A stretch of 64,000 nt of DNA from Companilactobacillus crustorum JCM 15951 (GTDB taxonomy: Bacteria; Bacillota; Bacilli; Lactobacillales; Lactobacillaceae): positions 42,364 to 106,363 of the forward strand of contig NZ_AZDB01000004.1 in the NCBI RefSeq assembly GCF_001434585.1, written 5' to 3'. The translations under genes and the position numbers were made by a program. The notes under the pieces were generated by a model, which saw only the letters and a list, made by a program, of their open reading frames with translations, ran no database searches and had not been told where the DNA came from. Positions 1-10,864 of this stretch are shown piece by piece. The stretch's first letter is position 1. Every line of letters starts with the position of its first letter.

Positions 1-1
1 T

Positions 2-694
2 GGTGAAGCTTTAGCCGGAGAAAAGGGATTTGGAATTAATCCTCCCGTTATCAAAAAAATAGCTGAACAAATTAAAAGTGTTCATGACTTAGGTGTGCAA
101 GTAGCCATTGTCTGTGGCGGTGGTAACATCTGGCGTGGTGAAACAGGTGCCGAGATGGGAATGGATCGTGCTCAAGCTGACTATATGGGTATGATGGCAA
201 CTGTTATGAATGGATTGGCTTTACAAGATGGATTGGAACATATTGGTGTACCAACTCGTGTTCAAACATCAATTGAAATGCGTCAAGTTGCTGAACCTTA
301 TATCAGAAGAAAGGCCGTTAGACACCTTGAAAAGGGTCGTGTAGTGATCTTTGCTGGTGGTACAGGTAATCCTTACTTCTCAACTGATACAACTTCTGTT
401 CTACGTGCTGCTGAAATCGAAGCTGATGTAATTTTGATGGCTAAGAATAATGTTGACGGCGTTTATACAGCTGATCCTAAGAAGGATCCTAATGCTAAGA
501 AGTATTCAGAATTGTCACAACTTGATATTATTAATAAGAATCTCGGCGTTATGGATACAACAGCTTCTTCATTGTCAATGGATAACAATATTCCATTGAT
601 CGTATTCAATTTGAACAAGCCTGAGAACATTAAAAAGGTTGTTCAAGGAGAAAATATCGGAACAATTATAAAGGGTGGTAACGATGACAAATAA
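2..694 (+). CDS. pyrH: UMP kinase, 5'-truncated by the window edge
   Basis: Cytoplasmic uridylate kinase, which phosphorylates UMP to UDP in pyrimidine nucleotide synthesis. The reading frame is open from base 2, so the true start lies upstream; about 230 residues are visible, against roughly 240 for the family. Visible signatures are the glycine-rich GGGNIWRG segment, the [12 protein letters not shown] helix, the [14 protein letters not shown] nucleotide-binding stretch and the [15 protein letters not shown] motif of the amino acid kinase fold. The stop overlaps the start of frr by 11 bases, as in the usual pyrH-frr pair. An internal GTG at base 95 is in frame but is not the start, because conserved family sequence continues upstream of it. 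Assignment is secure. Confidence 0.97.
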   Translation, partial: GEALAGEKGFGINPPVIKKIAEQIKSVHDLGVQVAIVCGGGNIWRGETGAEMGMDRAQADYMGMMATVMNGLALQDGLEHIGVPTRVQTSIEMRQVAEPYIRRKAVRHLEKGRVVIFAGGTGNPYFSTDTTSVLRAAEIEADVILMAKNNVDGVYTADPKKDPNAKKYSELSQLDIINKNLGVMDTTASSLSMDNNIPLIVFNLNKPENIKKVVQGENIGTIIKGGNDDK

Positions 695-1241
695 AGCTAT
701 TACAAAAGCTAAAGAAAATATGTCAAAATCGATTGATGTTTTGAATCGTGAATTGGCTAATATTCGTGCTGGTAAAGCCAATGCTTCAATTTTGAGCAAT
801 GTTAAGGTTATGTACTATGGAACAGAAGTTCCATTGAATCAAGTAGCTTCAATCAATGTTCCTGAAGCTCGTGTATTGATGATCACACCTTATGATAAAT
901 CATCTCTTGATGACATCGAACATGCTATTAACTCATCTGATCTTGGCTTAAATCCTGCTAATGACGGTAACGTAGTGCGTTTGGTTATTCCACAACTAAC
1001 AGGTGAACGTAGAAAAGAAATTGCTAAGCAAGTTGGTAAAGAAGCTGAAGGTGGACGTATTGCAGTTAGAAACGTTCGTCGTGAAGCAATGGACGACTTG
1101 AAGAAGCAATTAAAGGCAAGCGATGTTACTGAAGATGAATTCCATACGCTTGAAAAAGACGTTCAAAAAGTAACTGACGACGCTATTGCTAAGATTGATC
1201 AATTAGCTGCAGACAAAGAAAAAGAAATTACTGAAGGGTAA
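684..1241 (+). CDS. frr: ribosome recycling factor
   Basis: Ribosome recycling factor, which with EF-G splits the post-termination 70S complex. The 185 aa length from the ATG at 684 is the normal family length. An in-frame GTG at 675 lies inside the Shine-Dalgarno region (AAGGGTGG, 671-678), so ATG 684 is preferred. Family signatures seen are [14 protein letters not shown] near the N-terminus, [16 protein letters not shown] in the middle and the helical [14 protein letters not shown] segment. It overlaps the pyrH stop and is followed 4 bases later by uppS, which implies one transcript. No anomalies seen. Confidence 0.97.
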   Translation: MTNKAITKAKENMSKSIDVLNRELANIRAGKANASILSNVKVMYYGTEVPLNQVASINVPEARVLMITPYDKSSLDDIEHAINSSDLGLNPANDGNVVRLVIPQLTGERRKEIAKQVGKEAEGGRIAVRNVRREAMDDLKKQLKASDVTEDEFHTLEKDVQKVTDDAIAKIDQLAADKEKEITEG

Positions 1242-1245
1242 TTCA

Positions 1246-1989
1246 ATGGCAGAGGATATAAAGCGACAACTAGATCCTGAAATATCTGTTCCTAAGCACA
1301 TTGCCATCATTATGGATGGTAATGGTCGTTGGGCTAAGAAAAAAGGTCAACCGCGCATTGCTGGGCACAAAGAAGGCATGAATAATGTCAAGACAATTGC
1401 CACAGCAGCTAGTCATTTAGGCGTTAAGGCTTTGAGCTTGTATGCTTTTTCAACAGAAAATTGGAGTCGGCCAAATAAAGAAGTTAGTTTTTTGATGCGA
1501 TTGCCAGTGGACTTCTTTGGAACATTTATGCCAGATTTAATCAAAGAAAATATTAAAGTAATGGTTACTGGTTTTACGGACCATTTACCTGACAGAACGA
1601 GAAAAGTAGTTTTAAAGGCTGTTGAGGACACAAAGGATAATACTGGAATGATTCTCAATTTTGCTTTTAACTACGGTGGTCGAGCTGAGATTGTGAATGC
1701 AGCTAAAAATTTGGCAATCGAAGCTGTTAATGGTTCAATAGATCCAAACACTATCGACGATTCAATGTTTGCAGGTCAGTTATTAACTAATCAACTAGGA
1801 GATTTGGCCGATCCTGACTTGTTAATTAGAACAAGTGGCGAGGAACGAATCTCTAACTTTATGTTGTGGCAATTAGCTTATTCAGAAATGGTTTTTGATA
1901 AGACTTATTGGCCTGAATATTCAGTTGAAAATTTAATTGATGATATTAAAGAATTTGACAGAAGAGATCGTCGATTTGGATCTGTTTAG
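1246..1989 (+). CDS. uppS: undecaprenyl diphosphate synthase
   Basis: Cis-prenyltransferase that extends farnesyl-PP with isopentenyl-PP to give undecaprenyl-PP, the lipid carrier for peptidoglycan and teichoic acid. At 247 aa it has the normal length. The IIMDGNGRWAKKKG motif carries the catalytic Asp24 that binds Mg-IPP. The second signature, LIRTSGEERISNFMLWQ followed by AYSEMVF, supplies the diphosphate-binding arginines. It starts at an ATG 8 bases after GAAGGG and sits between frr and cdsA, the conserved Lactobacillales order, so it is very probably co-transcribed with them. Confidence 0.97.
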   Translation: MAEDIKRQLDPEISVPKHIAIIMDGNGRWAKKKGQPRIAGHKEGMNNVKTIATAASHLGVKALSLYAFSTENWSRPNKEVSFLMRLPVDFFGTFMPDLIKENIKVMVTGFTDHLPDRTRKVVLKAVEDTKDNTGMILNFAFNYGGRAEIVNAAKNLAIEAVNGSIDPNTIDDSMFAGQLLTNQLGDLADPDLLIRTSGEERISNFMLWQLAYSEMVFDKTYWPEYSVENLIDDIKEFDRRDRRFGSV

Positions 1990-2007
1990 TTAGTTTGGGG
2001 GAAAATT

Positions 2008-2802
2008 ATGAGACAACGTATAATCACGGCCGTTATTGCTTTAGCAATCTTTATTCCCATTTTGCTAGCAGGCGGAGTGTGGCTAGAAGTTGCTGCTGCA
2101 GCACTAGCCGTAGTTGGTATATTTGAAGTTTATATCATGCGCAAAAGAATCATTGTTTCAATTGATTTTTTGGTAACGATTTTAGGTACTTTGGCATTAG
2201 TTGTGCCAGATGGTTTTTACCGTGGATGGTTTCCAAAGAATTTCGCACGTCTTGATTTGTTCTATGTTTTTTCGATTATCTTACTGATTATTACAGTTTT
2301 GACAAAGAACAAATTTAATTTCGAAGATGTAGGTGTATCTGTAGTTTCAATGCTTTATATCGGTACTGGATTCCATTATTTGGCAGCCGTTAGAAACTCG
2401 GCGCCTGGATTGGGACTTTTGATGTATGCTTTAATCGTTGTTTGGTCTACTGATATCTTTGCCTATACTTTTGGTAGAAAGATTGGCAAGCATAAGTTAT
2501 GGCCTGCTATTAGTCCTAACAAGACATGGGAAGGAACTATTGCTGGAATTATTATGGCTTTAATTCTTTCTGGTGTTTATATGTACTTCGTCCCACAAGA
2601 GTATTCGATGACAACTATGTTGATGATTGCTTTTGTTCTTTCGATTATGGGACAAATGGGTGATTTAATTGAGTCAGCCTATAAGAGATTTTATAAAGTG
2701 AAGGACTCTGGAAATATTTTACCTGGACATGGTGGTATTCTAGATCGTTTCGATAGCATGTTGATCGTGCTACCTTTGTTACACATTTTTGGTTTAGTAT
2801 AA
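2008..2802 (+). CDS. cdsA: phosphatidate cytidylyltransferase (CDP-diglyceride synthase)
   Basis: Integral membrane enzyme that makes CDP-diacylglycerol from CTP and phosphatidic acid, the entry to phosphatidylglycerol and cardiolipin. The 264 aa protein shows about seven to eight hydrophobic helices. The family signature is in the C-terminal third: SPNKTWEGTIAG, then GQMGDLIESAYKR and DSGNILPGHGGILDRFDS. It starts at an ATG preceded by GGGGGAAAATT. It is followed 19 bases later by the intramembrane protease gene, a pairing conserved in Bacillota. Confidence 0.96.
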   Translation: MRQRIITAVIALAIFIPILLAGGVWLEVAAAALAVVGIFEVYIMRKRIIVSIDFLVTILGTLALVVPDGFYRGWFPKNFARLDLFYVFSIILLIITVLTKNKFNFEDVGVSVVSMLYIGTGFHYLAAVRNSAPGLGLLMYALIVVWSTDIFAYTFGRKIGKHKLWPAISPNKTWEGTIAGIIMALILSGVYMYFVPQEYSMTTMLMIAFVLSIMGQMGDLIESAYKRFYKVKDSGNILPGHGGILDRFDSMLIVLPLLHIFGLV

Positions 2803-2821
2803 ACAGCTCGTGGAGGTTAAA

Positions 2822-4090
2822 ATGACCGCGATAATTACATTTATAATCGTTTTTGGTATTTTAGTAATCGTTCATGAATTTGGACACTATTATGCTGCAA
2901 AAAAATCAGGAATTTTGGTTCGTGAGTTTTCTGTTGGTATGGGTCCTAAAATTGTTGCGTATCGGAAAAATCATACGACGTATACTTTGAGGCTATTGCC
3001 TTTGGGTGGATATGTTCGTATGGCTGGTGCGCAGGAAGATGATTCCGAAATTCAACCAGGAACAATGGCATCTTTAGTTTTAAATGATAATGACAAAGTA
3101 ATAAAAATAATAACTTCAAGTAAAGTTTATGATGCAAACGCGGTTCCAGTTCAAATCTCAAAAGCTGATCTTGTAGATGATTTAGTAATTGAAGGATATG
3201 AGAATGGTGATGAAACAGTCACTAAGAAGTATTCCGTAAATCATGATGCAACTATCATTGAGGAAGACGGAACAGAAGTCCAAATTGCTCCTCGTGATGT
3301 TCAATTGCAGTCTGTTTCCGTATGGAAACGTATGATCACCAATTTTGCTGGACCATTTAATAATTTTGTTTTGGCCATTTTAGCAACTATTTTGGCTGCT
3401 TTTATGATGGGTTCAGTTGGAACCGGAACCAATCAATTGGGCGGAATTGAAAACAATTCTGTGGCCCAAAAGGCTGGTTTAAAAGCAAATGATAAGATTT
3501 TAAGCGTTAATGGCAAGAAAACGACTTCGTGGACTAGTCTGACTGAGAGTATTCAAAATAATCCTGGGAAAAAATTAACGTTAAACGTACAGTCTGGTAA
3601 TAAGACAAAACAAGTCAAGTTGACTCCAAAAGCGGTCAAATCTTCTGGTCAAAGTTATGGAATGATTGGAATAAAGGCTAAATTGGATTCAAGTGTCCTT
3701 GGTAAGATCAAATATGGATTTACATATAGCTGGAGTACATCATTAACCATTTTCCATGCTTTAGGAAAAATGGTTTCAGGAGGCTTTAATATTAATCAGC
3801 TGTCGGGACCAGTGGGAATCTATTCAATGACTTCTAAGGTAGCCTCAACAGGTTTGATCAATATAATTCTCTTTACATCAATGTTATCGATGAACTTAGG
3901 TATTGTTAATTTGATACCTATTCCTGCTTTAGATGGTGGGAAAATTCTTCTAAATATTGTTGAAGCAATTAGAAGAAAGCCAATTCCAGAACAGTATGAA
4001 AATGTTATTACATTAATTGGAGTCGGAATCTTAGTTCTATTGATGATTGCTGTTACATGGAATGACATCCAGCGCTTCTTTATAAAATAG
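2822..4090 (+). CDS. rseP: site-2 intramembrane zinc metalloprotease, RseP/RasP family
   Basis: Membrane protease of the S2P family that cleaves transmembrane segments such as anti-sigma factors and signal-peptide remnants. With the start at ATG 2822 (GGAGG at 2812-2816) it is 422 aa; an in-frame GTG at 2810 lies upstream of the ribosome binding site and is rejected. The zinc motif HEFGH is at residues 18-22 in the first membrane segment. A PDZ domain occupies roughly residues 200-280, and the second active-site motif NLIPIPALDGG, with the zinc-binding Asp, lies in a late membrane segment. A hydrophilic insert between the first helix and the PDZ domain is common in lactobacilli. proS follows 14 bases later. 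Confidence 0.95.
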   Translation: MTAIITFIIVFGILVIVHEFGHYYAAKKSGILVREFSVGMGPKIVAYRKNHTTYTLRLLPLGGYVRMAGAQEDDSEIQPGTMASLVLNDNDKVIKIITSSKVYDANAVPVQISKADLVDDLVIEGYENGDETVTKKYSVNHDATIIEEDGTEVQIAPRDVQLQSVSVWKRMITNFAGPFNNFVLAILATILAAFMMGSVGTGTNQLGGIENNSVAQKAGLKANDKILSVNGKKTTSWTSLTESIQNNPGKKLTLNVQSGNKTKQVKLTPKAVKSSGQSYGMIGIKAKLDSSVLGKIKYGFTYSWSTSLTIFHALGKMVSGGFNINQLSGPVGIYSMTSKVASTGLINIILFTSMLSMNLGIVNLIPIPALDGGKILLNIVEAIRRKPIPEQYENVITLIGVGILVLLMIAVTWNDIQRFFIK

Positions 4091-4104
4091 GGGGATAAAA
4101 GAAC

Positions 4105-5811
4105 TTGAAACAATCAAAATTATATATTCCAACATTAAAACAAACTCCTTCAGATGCTGAGGCTTTAAGTCATCAGTTGATGTTGAGAGCAGGTTACATT
4201 AGACAGGTTTCTGCGGGTGTTTATGCTTACTTGCCACTAGCTTGGTCAGTAATTCAAAGAATTGAAAATATCGTTCGTAAAGAAATGACAAAAATTGATG
4301 CTGCTGAAATGCGCATGCCTGCAATTTTGCCAGCTGATCTTTGGAAAGAAAGTGGTCGTTATGCAACTTATGGCGATAACCTCTTTAAATTTAAAGATCG
4401 TCATGAACGTGATTTCATTTTAGGTCCTACGCATGAGGAAACCTTTACTAGTGTTGTTAAGGAAGGTTTGAATAGTTACAAGAAATTGCCACTTGTTTTA
4501 TATCAAATGCAAATGAAGTATCGTGATGAGGATCGTCCTCGTAATGGTTTATTGCGTGGCCGTGAATTCATCATGAAGGATGCTTATTCATTTACTGCTA
4601 ACAAAGAACAGTTGGATGTTATTTTTAATCAAATGGAACAAGCTTATCGCAATATTTTTGATCTTTGCGGTTTGAACTACCGAGCAATTATCGGTGATGC
4701 CGGTGCCATGGGCGGTACTGATTCTAAGGAATTTTCTGCTATTGCTGATATTGGTGAGGATACCATTGCCTATTCTGATGATTCTGAATATTCAGCTAAT
4801 CTAGAAATGGCTGCAAGTAAAATGGCTGAAAATCCTAAAGAAGATAAAAAAGAACTTGAAGAAGTAGATACACCTAATGTCCATACAATTGATACATTGG
4901 CAGAACTCTTAAAGGTTGATGCTGCTCGTATTATGAAGGCAGTTGCTTATATTGCTGATGAAAAACCGGTTATGGTTATGATTCGTGGCGATTATGATGT
5001 CAATGATGTTAAGTTAAAGAATTATTTAGGGGCTGATTTCTTACGAGAAGCTACAGCTGACGAAGTTAAGGATGTATTCCACAGCGTACCTGGTTTTATT
5101 GGACCTAAAGGTATGAGCGATGACGTTAAAGTTCTTTATGATAGTTCTTTAGTTGGTTTAACTAACTTTGTTGTTGGACCTAATAAAGAGGATCATCATT
5201 TTATTAACGCTAATTTTGAAGATATAACAGATGAAATGCCTGAATTTAGAGATTTCCGTATTATTAAAGAAGGTGAAACATCACCTGATGGACATGGAAA
5301 GATTAAATTTACACGTGGAATTGAAATAGGACATATCTTCAAATTGGGTACAAAATTTTCTAAAGCTTTAGGTGCCAATTTCTTAGATGAAAATGGTAAA
5401 TCAAATCCATTGATCATGGGTAGCTATGGTATTGGTATCTCTAGATTATTGACTGCTATTGTTGAACAGCATAGCGATGAAAATGGTATTATTTGGCCAG
5501 TAAGTTTAGCTCCATACCAAGTACATGTTGTCCCAATCAAATATAATAATGATGTTCAAGGAAAACTTAGCGACGAAATCGTTGAATTGCTTCAAGACGA
5601 AGGTTATGAAGTTTTGCTTGATGATCGTAAAGAACGTCCTGGTGTTAAATTCGCTGATTCGGATTTAATTGGTATTCCAATTAGAATTACAGTTGGTAAA
5701 AAAGCAGCAGATGAGATTGTAGAACTAAAGATTAGAAGCACAGGCGAAACAATCGAAGTAAGTAAAGATGAATTAGTAAATTCAGTAAAAATATTGCTTA
5801 AGAATCAGTAA
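4105..5811 (+). CDS. proS: prolyl-tRNA synthetase, bacterial type with editing domain
   Basis: Class II synthetase that charges tRNA-Pro and edits misactivated alanine. The 568 aa length fits the bacterial-type ProRS with an INS editing domain between motifs 2 and 3. The start is TTG 4105 behind AGGGGGAT. Motif 2 is visible as [17 protein letters not shown] with MKDAYSF following. The insertion domain covers roughly residues 235-395, and motif 3 is [14 protein letters not shown]. The C-terminal anticodon-binding domain contains [19 protein letters not shown]. It is the last gene of the pyrH-proS run before the promoter of polC. Confidence 0.97.
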   Translation: MKQSKLYIPTLKQTPSDAEALSHQLMLRAGYIRQVSAGVYAYLPLAWSVIQRIENIVRKEMTKIDAAEMRMPAILPADLWKESGRYATYGDNLFKFKDRHERDFILGPTHEETFTSVVKEGLNSYKKLPLVLYQMQMKYRDEDRPRNGLLRGREFIMKDAYSFTANKEQLDVIFNQMEQAYRNIFDLCGLNYRAIIGDAGAMGGTDSKEFSAIADIGEDTIAYSDDSEYSANLEMAASKMAENPKEDKKELEEVDTPNVHTIDTLAELLKVDAARIMKAVAYIADEKPVMVMIRGDYDVNDVKLKNYLGADFLREATADEVKDVFHSVPGFIGPKGMSDDVKVLYDSSLVGLTNFVVGPNKEDHHFINANFEDITDEMPEFRDFRIIKEGETSPDGHGKIKFTRGIEIGHIFKLGTKFSKALGANFLDENGKSNPLIMGSYGIGISRLLTAIVEQHSDENGIIWPVSLAPYQVHVVPIKYNNDVQGKLSDEIVELLQDEGYEVLLDDRKERPGVKFADSDLIGIPIRITVGKKAADEIVELKIRSTGETIEVSKDELVNSVKILLKNQ

Positions 5812-5848
5812 TAGGTTTCTTTGAAAATTGTTTTGAAAGAGCAGAGTT

Positions 5849-5877
5849 TTGGCAATAATTATATCTTTTGATAAAAT
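5849..5877 (+). promoter_or_regulatory. sigma-A promoter of polC
   Basis: The sequence shows a -35 box TTGGCA (5849-5854), a 17-base spacer and a -10 box TAAAAT (5872-5877). This is close to consensus with optimal spacing. The predicted start near 5884 gives a leader of about 78 bases before polC. Confidence 0.7.
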
Positions 5878-5925
5878 GTATAATTAGTTAACTTAAAACA
5901 AATTTAAAAGAAGAAATCAATAATG

Positions 5926-5944
5926 AGGCTTAGGCCTTTTTTTA
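5926..5944 (+). terminator. short hairpin with U-tract in the polC leader
   Basis: A 4-bp stem AGGC/GCCT with a TTAG loop is followed directly by seven T residues. The stem is short, so termination would be partial. It may end the proS transcript, but it also lies downstream of the polC promoter. Confidence 0.4.
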
Positions 5945-5961
5945 TTTTTGAAGGGTAGAAT

Positions 5962-8900
5962 ATGTCAGATACAAAACAACTTTTTGAAATACTAGTTAAG
6001 CAAATTAAATTAGATAAATTATTGAATTCTAATGATTCATTTGTTGATGGTAAGTTGAATAAGTTGGAAGTTCATAAGAACAGTAAACGCTGGACTTTTT
6101 ATTTTGAGTTCAAAGATGTTTTACCATTTAATGAATTTCTAACCTTTGTGAAAGCATTACAAGCTAGTTTTGAGGGAATTGCACAAGTCAATTTTGAAAT
6201 CAAAACGACTAATGCTGAATTAAGAGAAAAAGATATTAAAGAATATTGGAATTATGTTTTAAATGATTGCACGATTGATTCGCCAATGGTTTTAGATAAG
6301 ATTAGTCAAACACCACCTCGAATGGAAAACGGACAAACTTTTTTAGATGTTTCTAATGGATTTATGGCTGATTTTGTCGATGGAAAAATTATTAATGGCT
6401 TGCAATCGGAATACAGCAGTTTAGGCTTTCCTGATTTTAAGATTCGTACGAATATTGATGAAAATAAGTCTCAGGAAAAAGAAGCAGCTATGAAGGCTGC
6501 TAATGCTGAAAAAGACAAACAATTCCAAGCTAAAGCCAAAGAAGTTAGTGAGAAAAAAGCAGCTAAGCCTGTAGGTAATGTATCTAAAGTTGGACGCAAA
6601 ATTCCTAATGATCAAGAGATTACTCAAATGGCTGATATTGTAGAAGAAGAGCGTAACAAGGTTGTTGAAGGCTATGTCTTTGATATTGATGTGCGGAAAT
6701 TAAAATCTGGTCGCTCACTTTTGATTTTGAAAGTTACTGATTACACGTCATCATTTAGCATTAAGAAATTTTCTAATGGTGAAGATGACGAGAACTTCTT
6801 TAATTCTTTAGATAAGGGTGCTTGGATTAGAGTTCGTGGTAGTGTTCAAGAGGATAATTTCTCTAGAGAATTGGTTATTATGGCTCAAGATATCAATGTT
6901 ATAAAACATGAATCACGTCAAGATACCGCTGAGGATGACAATAAACGAATTGAATTGCATGCTCATACAAATATGAGTCAAATGGATGCTATTCCGAGTG
7001 CAACTGATCTAATCAAAAGAGCAAGCGATTGGGGTCAAAGCGGAATTGCTATTACTGATCACCATGCTTTACAGGCTTTTCCGGAAGCTTATAATGCTGG
7101 TAAGAAGTTTGGCGTTAAAATTGCTTATGGCGTTGAAATTGATTTAGTAGATGAAGGTAATCCAATTGCCTATAATTTGCGTGATCAAAAGCTTAAAGGT
7201 GCTGAATATGTAATTTTTGATACAGAAACTACTGGTTTGTCAGCTGTTTATGATTCGATTATTGAAATTGGTGCTACCAAGATGAAAGATGGCGAAGTTA
7301 TTGAACGCTATGATAAATTCATTAATCCGGGTCATCCACTTTCTGAAGTAACGACTAATTTGACAAGTATTACAGATGAGATGGTAAAAGATGCACCTGA
7401 TGAATCAGTTGTTATCAGTGATTTTATGAATTTCATTAGTGATGATATCCTAGTTGGTCATAATGTTACCTTTGATATGGGCTTTATGAATGCTGCTTTA
7501 ACGAGAATGGGACGAGAGAGATTGTCAATGCCTGTGATTGATACTTTGGAAATGTCTCGGACATTGCATTCAGAGTATCGGAATCATAAGTTAGACTCTT
7601 TAGCCAAACGGTACAATATCGTCTTAGAGCATCACCATAGAGCTGATTCCGATGCGGAAACAACTGGTTATTTGATGTACAAGCTGTTCGACGAATTGGA
7701 AGATAAGTTTGGAACTGATAACGTTGAGCAGTTGAATGACAATATTGGTGGCGAAGAAGCGTACAAACAAGCTCGTCCAAGTCATGCTATTTTAATAGCT
7801 AAAACTCAAGCCGGTTTGAAGAATATGTTTAAGATTGTTTCATATTCAATGACACAGTATTATTATCGAACTGCACGTGTTCCAAGACGTTTATTGAACA
7901 AATATCGTGAAGGAATCATTGTTGGATCCGCGTGTGAGAACGGTGAAGTTTTCACTAGTATGATGCAAAAGGGCTATGATGATACGCGTGAGTTAGCCCA
8001 ATATTATGATTACTTAGAAGTTATGCCACGATCGCTTTATCAACATTTAATTGATATCAAAATTATTAAAGATGAAGATGCTTTAAAAGAAATTTTGAAG
8101 AATATTGTCAAATTAGGTAAAGAACTCAAAAAGCCAGTTGTCGCAACTGGGGATGTTCATTATCTCGATCCACACGATAAAGTTTATCGAGATATTGTAA
8201 TTAAAGCCGTCAAGAGTAATGCTTTAGCTAGAAGACCTGAGTTGCCTGATGTGCAATTTAGAACAACTAATGAGATGTTTGATGAATTTAATTATTTAGA
8301 TCAAGCAACTGAACAAGAAATTATTGTTGATAATCCTAAAAAAATTATGGATTCTATCGATGAGATGTCTCCGGTCAAAGATCGACTTTATACTCCAAAA
8401 ATGGAGGGCGCCGAAGATGAAATTCAAAATTTAACGATGAATAAAGCACATGAGCTTTATGGTGATCCTTTACCAGAGTTGGTTCAAAAACGAATGGATC
8501 GAGAACTAAAAAGTATTATTGGTAATGGATTCTCGGTTATTTACTTGATTGCCCAACGTTTGGTTTATAAATCTAATAAAGATGGATATTTGGTTGGTTC
8601 CCGTGGTTCAGTTGGTTCCAGTTTCGTTGCTACTATGACTGGAATTACTGAAGTTAATCCTTTGCCTCCACATTACCGTTGTCCTAAGTGTAAGTATTCA
8701 GAATTCTTTACTAAAGGTGAAGTTGGTTCTGGCTATGATTTACCTGACAAAGAATGTCCTAAATGTGGAACTGAGTTGAAAAAAGATGGTCAAGATATTC
8801 CCTTTGAAACTTTCTTAGGATTTAAGGGTGATAAAGTACCTGATATTGATTTGAATTTCTCTGGTGATTATCAACCAGTAGCTCATAATTACACTAAAGT

Positions 8901-10263
8901 CCTTTTTGGTGAGGATCATGTATTTAGAGCTGGTACGATTGGAACTATCGCTGATAGAACGGCTTTTGGTTACGTTAAGAATTATGAAGAATTAACTGGA
9001 AAAAATTTGCGTAACGTTGAAGTAGAGCGTTTAGCAATGGGATCGACTGGTGTTAAAAGAACAACTGGTCAACATCCGGCTGGTATTATTGTTGTACCTG
9101 ATTATATGGATATTTTTGACTTTACGCCAATTCAATACCCAGCTGATGATCAAAGTGCTTTGTGGAAGACAACTCACTTTGATTTTCATTCAATTCATGA
9201 TAATATCCTAAAACTGGATATTTTGGGACATGATGATCCGACGATGATTCGTATGCTTCAAGATTTGTCAGGGATCGATCCTAAAACTTTACCTGTTAAA
9301 GATCCTGGTGTTATGGAGTTATTCAGGGGAACTGATTCGTTGGATGTAACTCCTGAACAGATCTTTTCTAAAACTGGGACCTTGGGTGTGCCAGAATTCG
9401 GTACCCGTTTTGTTCGTGGAATGCTTGAAAAAACTCATCCAACTACTTTTGCCGAATTACTACAGATTTCAGGACTTTCTCATGGTACCGATGTATGGTT
9501 GGGAAATGCTGAAGAGTTGATTGACAAGGGTATTGTTACTTTGAAGGAAGTTATTGGTTGTCGTGATAATATTATGATGGATTTGATTCACTATGGTATG
9601 GATTCACAGATGGCCTTCCAAATTATGGAACATGTTCGTAAAGGACGTGGTATCCCTGATGACTGGAAACAAGCGATGAAAGATGCTGACGTGCCTGATT
9701 GGTATATTGATTCTTGTTTAAAGATCAAGTATATGTTTCCTCGAGCTCATGCGACAGCTTACATCATTATGGCGTTAAGAATTGCTTACTTTAAAGTTCA
9801 CTATCCACTTTATTATTACAGTGCTTACTTTACTGTACGTGCAGATGACTTTGATCTTGTTGCAATGACAACAGGTAAAGATGCTGTTAAGGCAGCAATG
9901 AAGGCTATTAATGATAAGGGAATGGATGCGTCAACTAAAGAAAAGAACTTATTAACTGTTTTGGAATTAGCTAATGAATGTTTGGAACGTGGTTTTAAGA
10001 TCAAAATGGTTGATATTGAAAAGTCAGACGCTTTTGAATTTAAAATTATTGATGATAAAACATTATTAGCTCCTTTTAATGCTATTCCTGGTTTGGGCGA
10101 TAACGTTGCTAAACAAATTATTGCTGCTCGTGAGGAACAACCTTTCTTATCTAAGCAGGATCTAAGTACGCGAGGAAAAGTTTCAAAAACAGTTATTGAA
10201 TATATGACTGAAAATCATGCTTTAGATGGTATGCCAGACGAAAATCAGTTATCATTATTTTAG
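5962..10263 (+). CDS. polC: DNA polymerase III alpha subunit, Gram-positive PolC type
   Basis: The leading-strand replicative polymerase of low-GC Gram-positives. The 1433 aa length is typical. Domains in order: an N-terminal tau-binding region with a Lys/Glu-rich linker (about 165-215), an OB fold (about 225-320), the first half of a PHP domain starting at [10 protein letters not shown] (about 329), the embedded DEDD 3'-5' exonuclease starting at FDTETTGL (about 416, catalytic Asp/Glu seen), the rest of PHP, and the palm/fingers with a zinc-binding pair CPKC...CPKC near 906-940. Further signatures are [11 protein letters not shown] (about 961, catalytic aspartates), FPRAHATAY (about 1258) and a helix-hairpin-helix at IPGLGDNVA (about 1375). 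The start ATG follows GAAGGG. It has its own promoter, so it is probably transcribed separately from proS. Confidence 0.98.
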   Translation: MSDTKQLFEILVKQIKLDKLLNSNDSFVDGKLNKLEVHKNSKRWTFYFEFKDVLPFNEFLTFVKALQASFEGIAQVNFEIKTTNAELREKDIKEYWNYVLNDCTIDSPMVLDKISQTPPRMENGQTFLDVSNGFMADFVDGKIINGLQSEYSSLGFPDFKIRTNIDENKSQEKEAAMKAANAEKDKQFQAKAKEVSEKKAAKPVGNVSKVGRKIPNDQEITQMADIVEEERNKVVEGYVFDIDVRKLKSGRSLLILKVTDYTSSFSIKKFSNGEDDENFFNSLDKGAWIRVRGSVQEDNFSRELVIMAQDINVIKHESRQDTAEDDNKRIELHAHTNMSQMDAIPSATDLIKRASDWGQSGIAITDHHALQAFPEAYNAGKKFGVKIAYGVEIDLVDEGNPIAYNLRDQKLKGAEYVIFDTETTGLSAVYDSIIEIGATKMKDGEVIERYDKFINPGHPLSEVTTNLTSITDEMVKDAPDESVVISDFMNFISDDILVGHNVTFDMGFMNAALTRMGRERLSMPVIDTLEMSRTLHSEYRNHKLDSLAKRYNIVLEHHHRADSDAETTGYLMYKLFDELEDKFGTDNVEQLNDNIGGEEAYKQARPSHAILIAKTQAGLKNMFKIVSYSMTQYYYRTARVPRRLLNKYREGIIVGSACENGEVFTSMMQKGYDDTRELAQYYDYLEVMPRSLYQHLIDIKIIKDEDALKEILKNIVKLGKELKKPVVATGDVHYLDPHDKVYRDIVIKAVKSNALARRPELPDVQFRTTNEMFDEFNYLDQATEQEIIVDNPKKIMDSIDEMSPVKDRLYTPKMEGAEDEIQNLTMNKAHELYGDPLPELVQKRMDRELKSIIGNGFSVIYLIAQRLVYKSNKDGYLVGSRGSVGSSFVATMTGITEVNPLPPHYRCPKCKYSEFFTKGEVGSGYDLPDKECPKCGTELKKDGQDIPFETFLGFKGDKVPDIDLNFSGDYQPVAHNYTKVLFGEDHVFRAGTIGTIADRTAFGYVKNYEELTGKNLRNVEVERLAMGSTGVKRTTGQHPAGIIVVPDYMDIFDFTPIQYPADDQSALWKTTHFDFHSIHDNILKLDILGHDDPTMIRMLQDLSGIDPKTLPVKDPGVMELFRGTDSLDVTPEQIFSKTGTLGVPEFGTRFVRGMLEKTHPTTFAELLQISGLSHGTDVWLGNAEELIDKGIVTLKEVIGCRDNIMMDLIHYGMDSQMAFQIMEHVRKGRGIPDDWKQAMKDADVPDWYIDSCLKIKYMFPRAHATAYIIMALRIAYFKVHYPLYYYSAYFTVRADDFDLVAMTTGKDAVKAAMKAINDKGMDASTKEKNLLTVLELANECLERGFKIKMVDIEKSDAFEFKIIDDKTLLAPFNAIPGLGDNVAKQIIAAREEQPFLSKQDLSTRGKVSKTVIEYMTENHALDGMPDENQLSLF

Positions 10264-10278
10264 GCATAGCTTTATAAG

Positions 10279-10307
10279 TTGCTTTAATAGTTAATATATG
10301 TTAAATT
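10279..10307 (+). promoter_or_regulatory. candidate promoter upstream of rimP-nusA-infB
   Basis: TTGCTT (10279-10284), a 17-base spacer and TAAATT (10302-10307) form a plausible sigma-A promoter between polC and rimP. Predicted initiation near 10314 lies only about 20 bases before a perfect terminator hairpin, an arrangement that suggests attenuation or a mis-called promoter. Confidence 0.4.
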
Positions 10308-10332
10308 AACTACTAGTTAATTATTGATTAAT

Positions 10333-10359
10333 GAGTGAGCAGGAATGCTCACTCTTTTT
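10333..10359 (+). terminator. intrinsic terminator between polC and rimP
   Basis: A perfect 9-bp stem GAGTGAGCA/TGCTCACTC with a GGAA tetraloop is followed by five T residues. It ends polC transcription and, if the upstream promoter is real, could also attenuate the nusA operon. Confidence 0.85.
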
Positions 10360-10386
10360 ATTGCCAATTACTTTGGAGGAATGTCC

Positions 10387-10854
10387 TTGGATACAAAAGT
10401 TGAAGAATTAAAAGCCATTTTACAACCAGTTTTAGATAAACATGATTTCTTTCTGGTTGATTTAGAATTCGTACATGAACGTGGAGACTGGTATTTACGT
10501 GTTTACGCTGATAAAAAGGGTGGAATCAGTATTGATGATTGTGCCCTTATTAGTGAGGAGTACGGTGAGAAGTTGGATGAATTGAATCCAATTGAACCAG
10601 CATATTATTTGGAAGTTTCATCTCCAGGTGCAGAACGTCCATTAAAGAATGATGAAAGTCTTTCTGATTACGTGGATGATTATGTTCATGCTTCTCTTTA
10701 TCAAAAACAAGATGGTCAAAAAGCTTTTGAAGGAACATTAACTGAAGTAACGGATACTAAGATAACTTTGATCGTTAAAGTTAAGAATTTAAAAAAACAA
10801 GTAGAAATTAGTCGAGACAACATCGCTAAGATTCGACTTGCAATCGAATTCTAA
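10387..10854 (+). CDS. rimP: ribosome maturation factor RimP
   Basis: Cytoplasmic factor needed for 30S subunit maturation. The start chosen is TTG 10387, seven bases after GGAGG (10375-10379), giving 155 aa. The ATG at 10381 touches the ribosome binding site, and the in-frame ATG at 10345 lies inside the terminator hairpin, so both are less likely. Recognisable are the N-terminal LEFVHERGDWYLRVYADKKGG stretch, typical of the alpha/beta domain, and YYLEVSSPGAERPLK before the C-terminal SH3-like domain. It sits directly before nusA, as in nearly all Bacillota, 10 bases apart. Confidence 0.93.
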   Translation: MDTKVEELKAILQPVLDKHDFFLVDLEFVHERGDWYLRVYADKKGGISIDDCALISEEYGEKLDELNPIEPAYYLEVSSPGAERPLKNDESLSDYVDDYVHASLYQKQDGQKAFEGTLTEVTDTKITLIVKVKNLKKQVEISRDNIAKIRLAIEF

Positions 10855-10864
10855 GGAGAAAATC

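Noticed and set aside
10345..10386. Upstream ATG codons for rimP
   Set aside because: ATG 10345 is within the terminator stem-loop, and ATG 10381 directly abuts the ribosome binding site.
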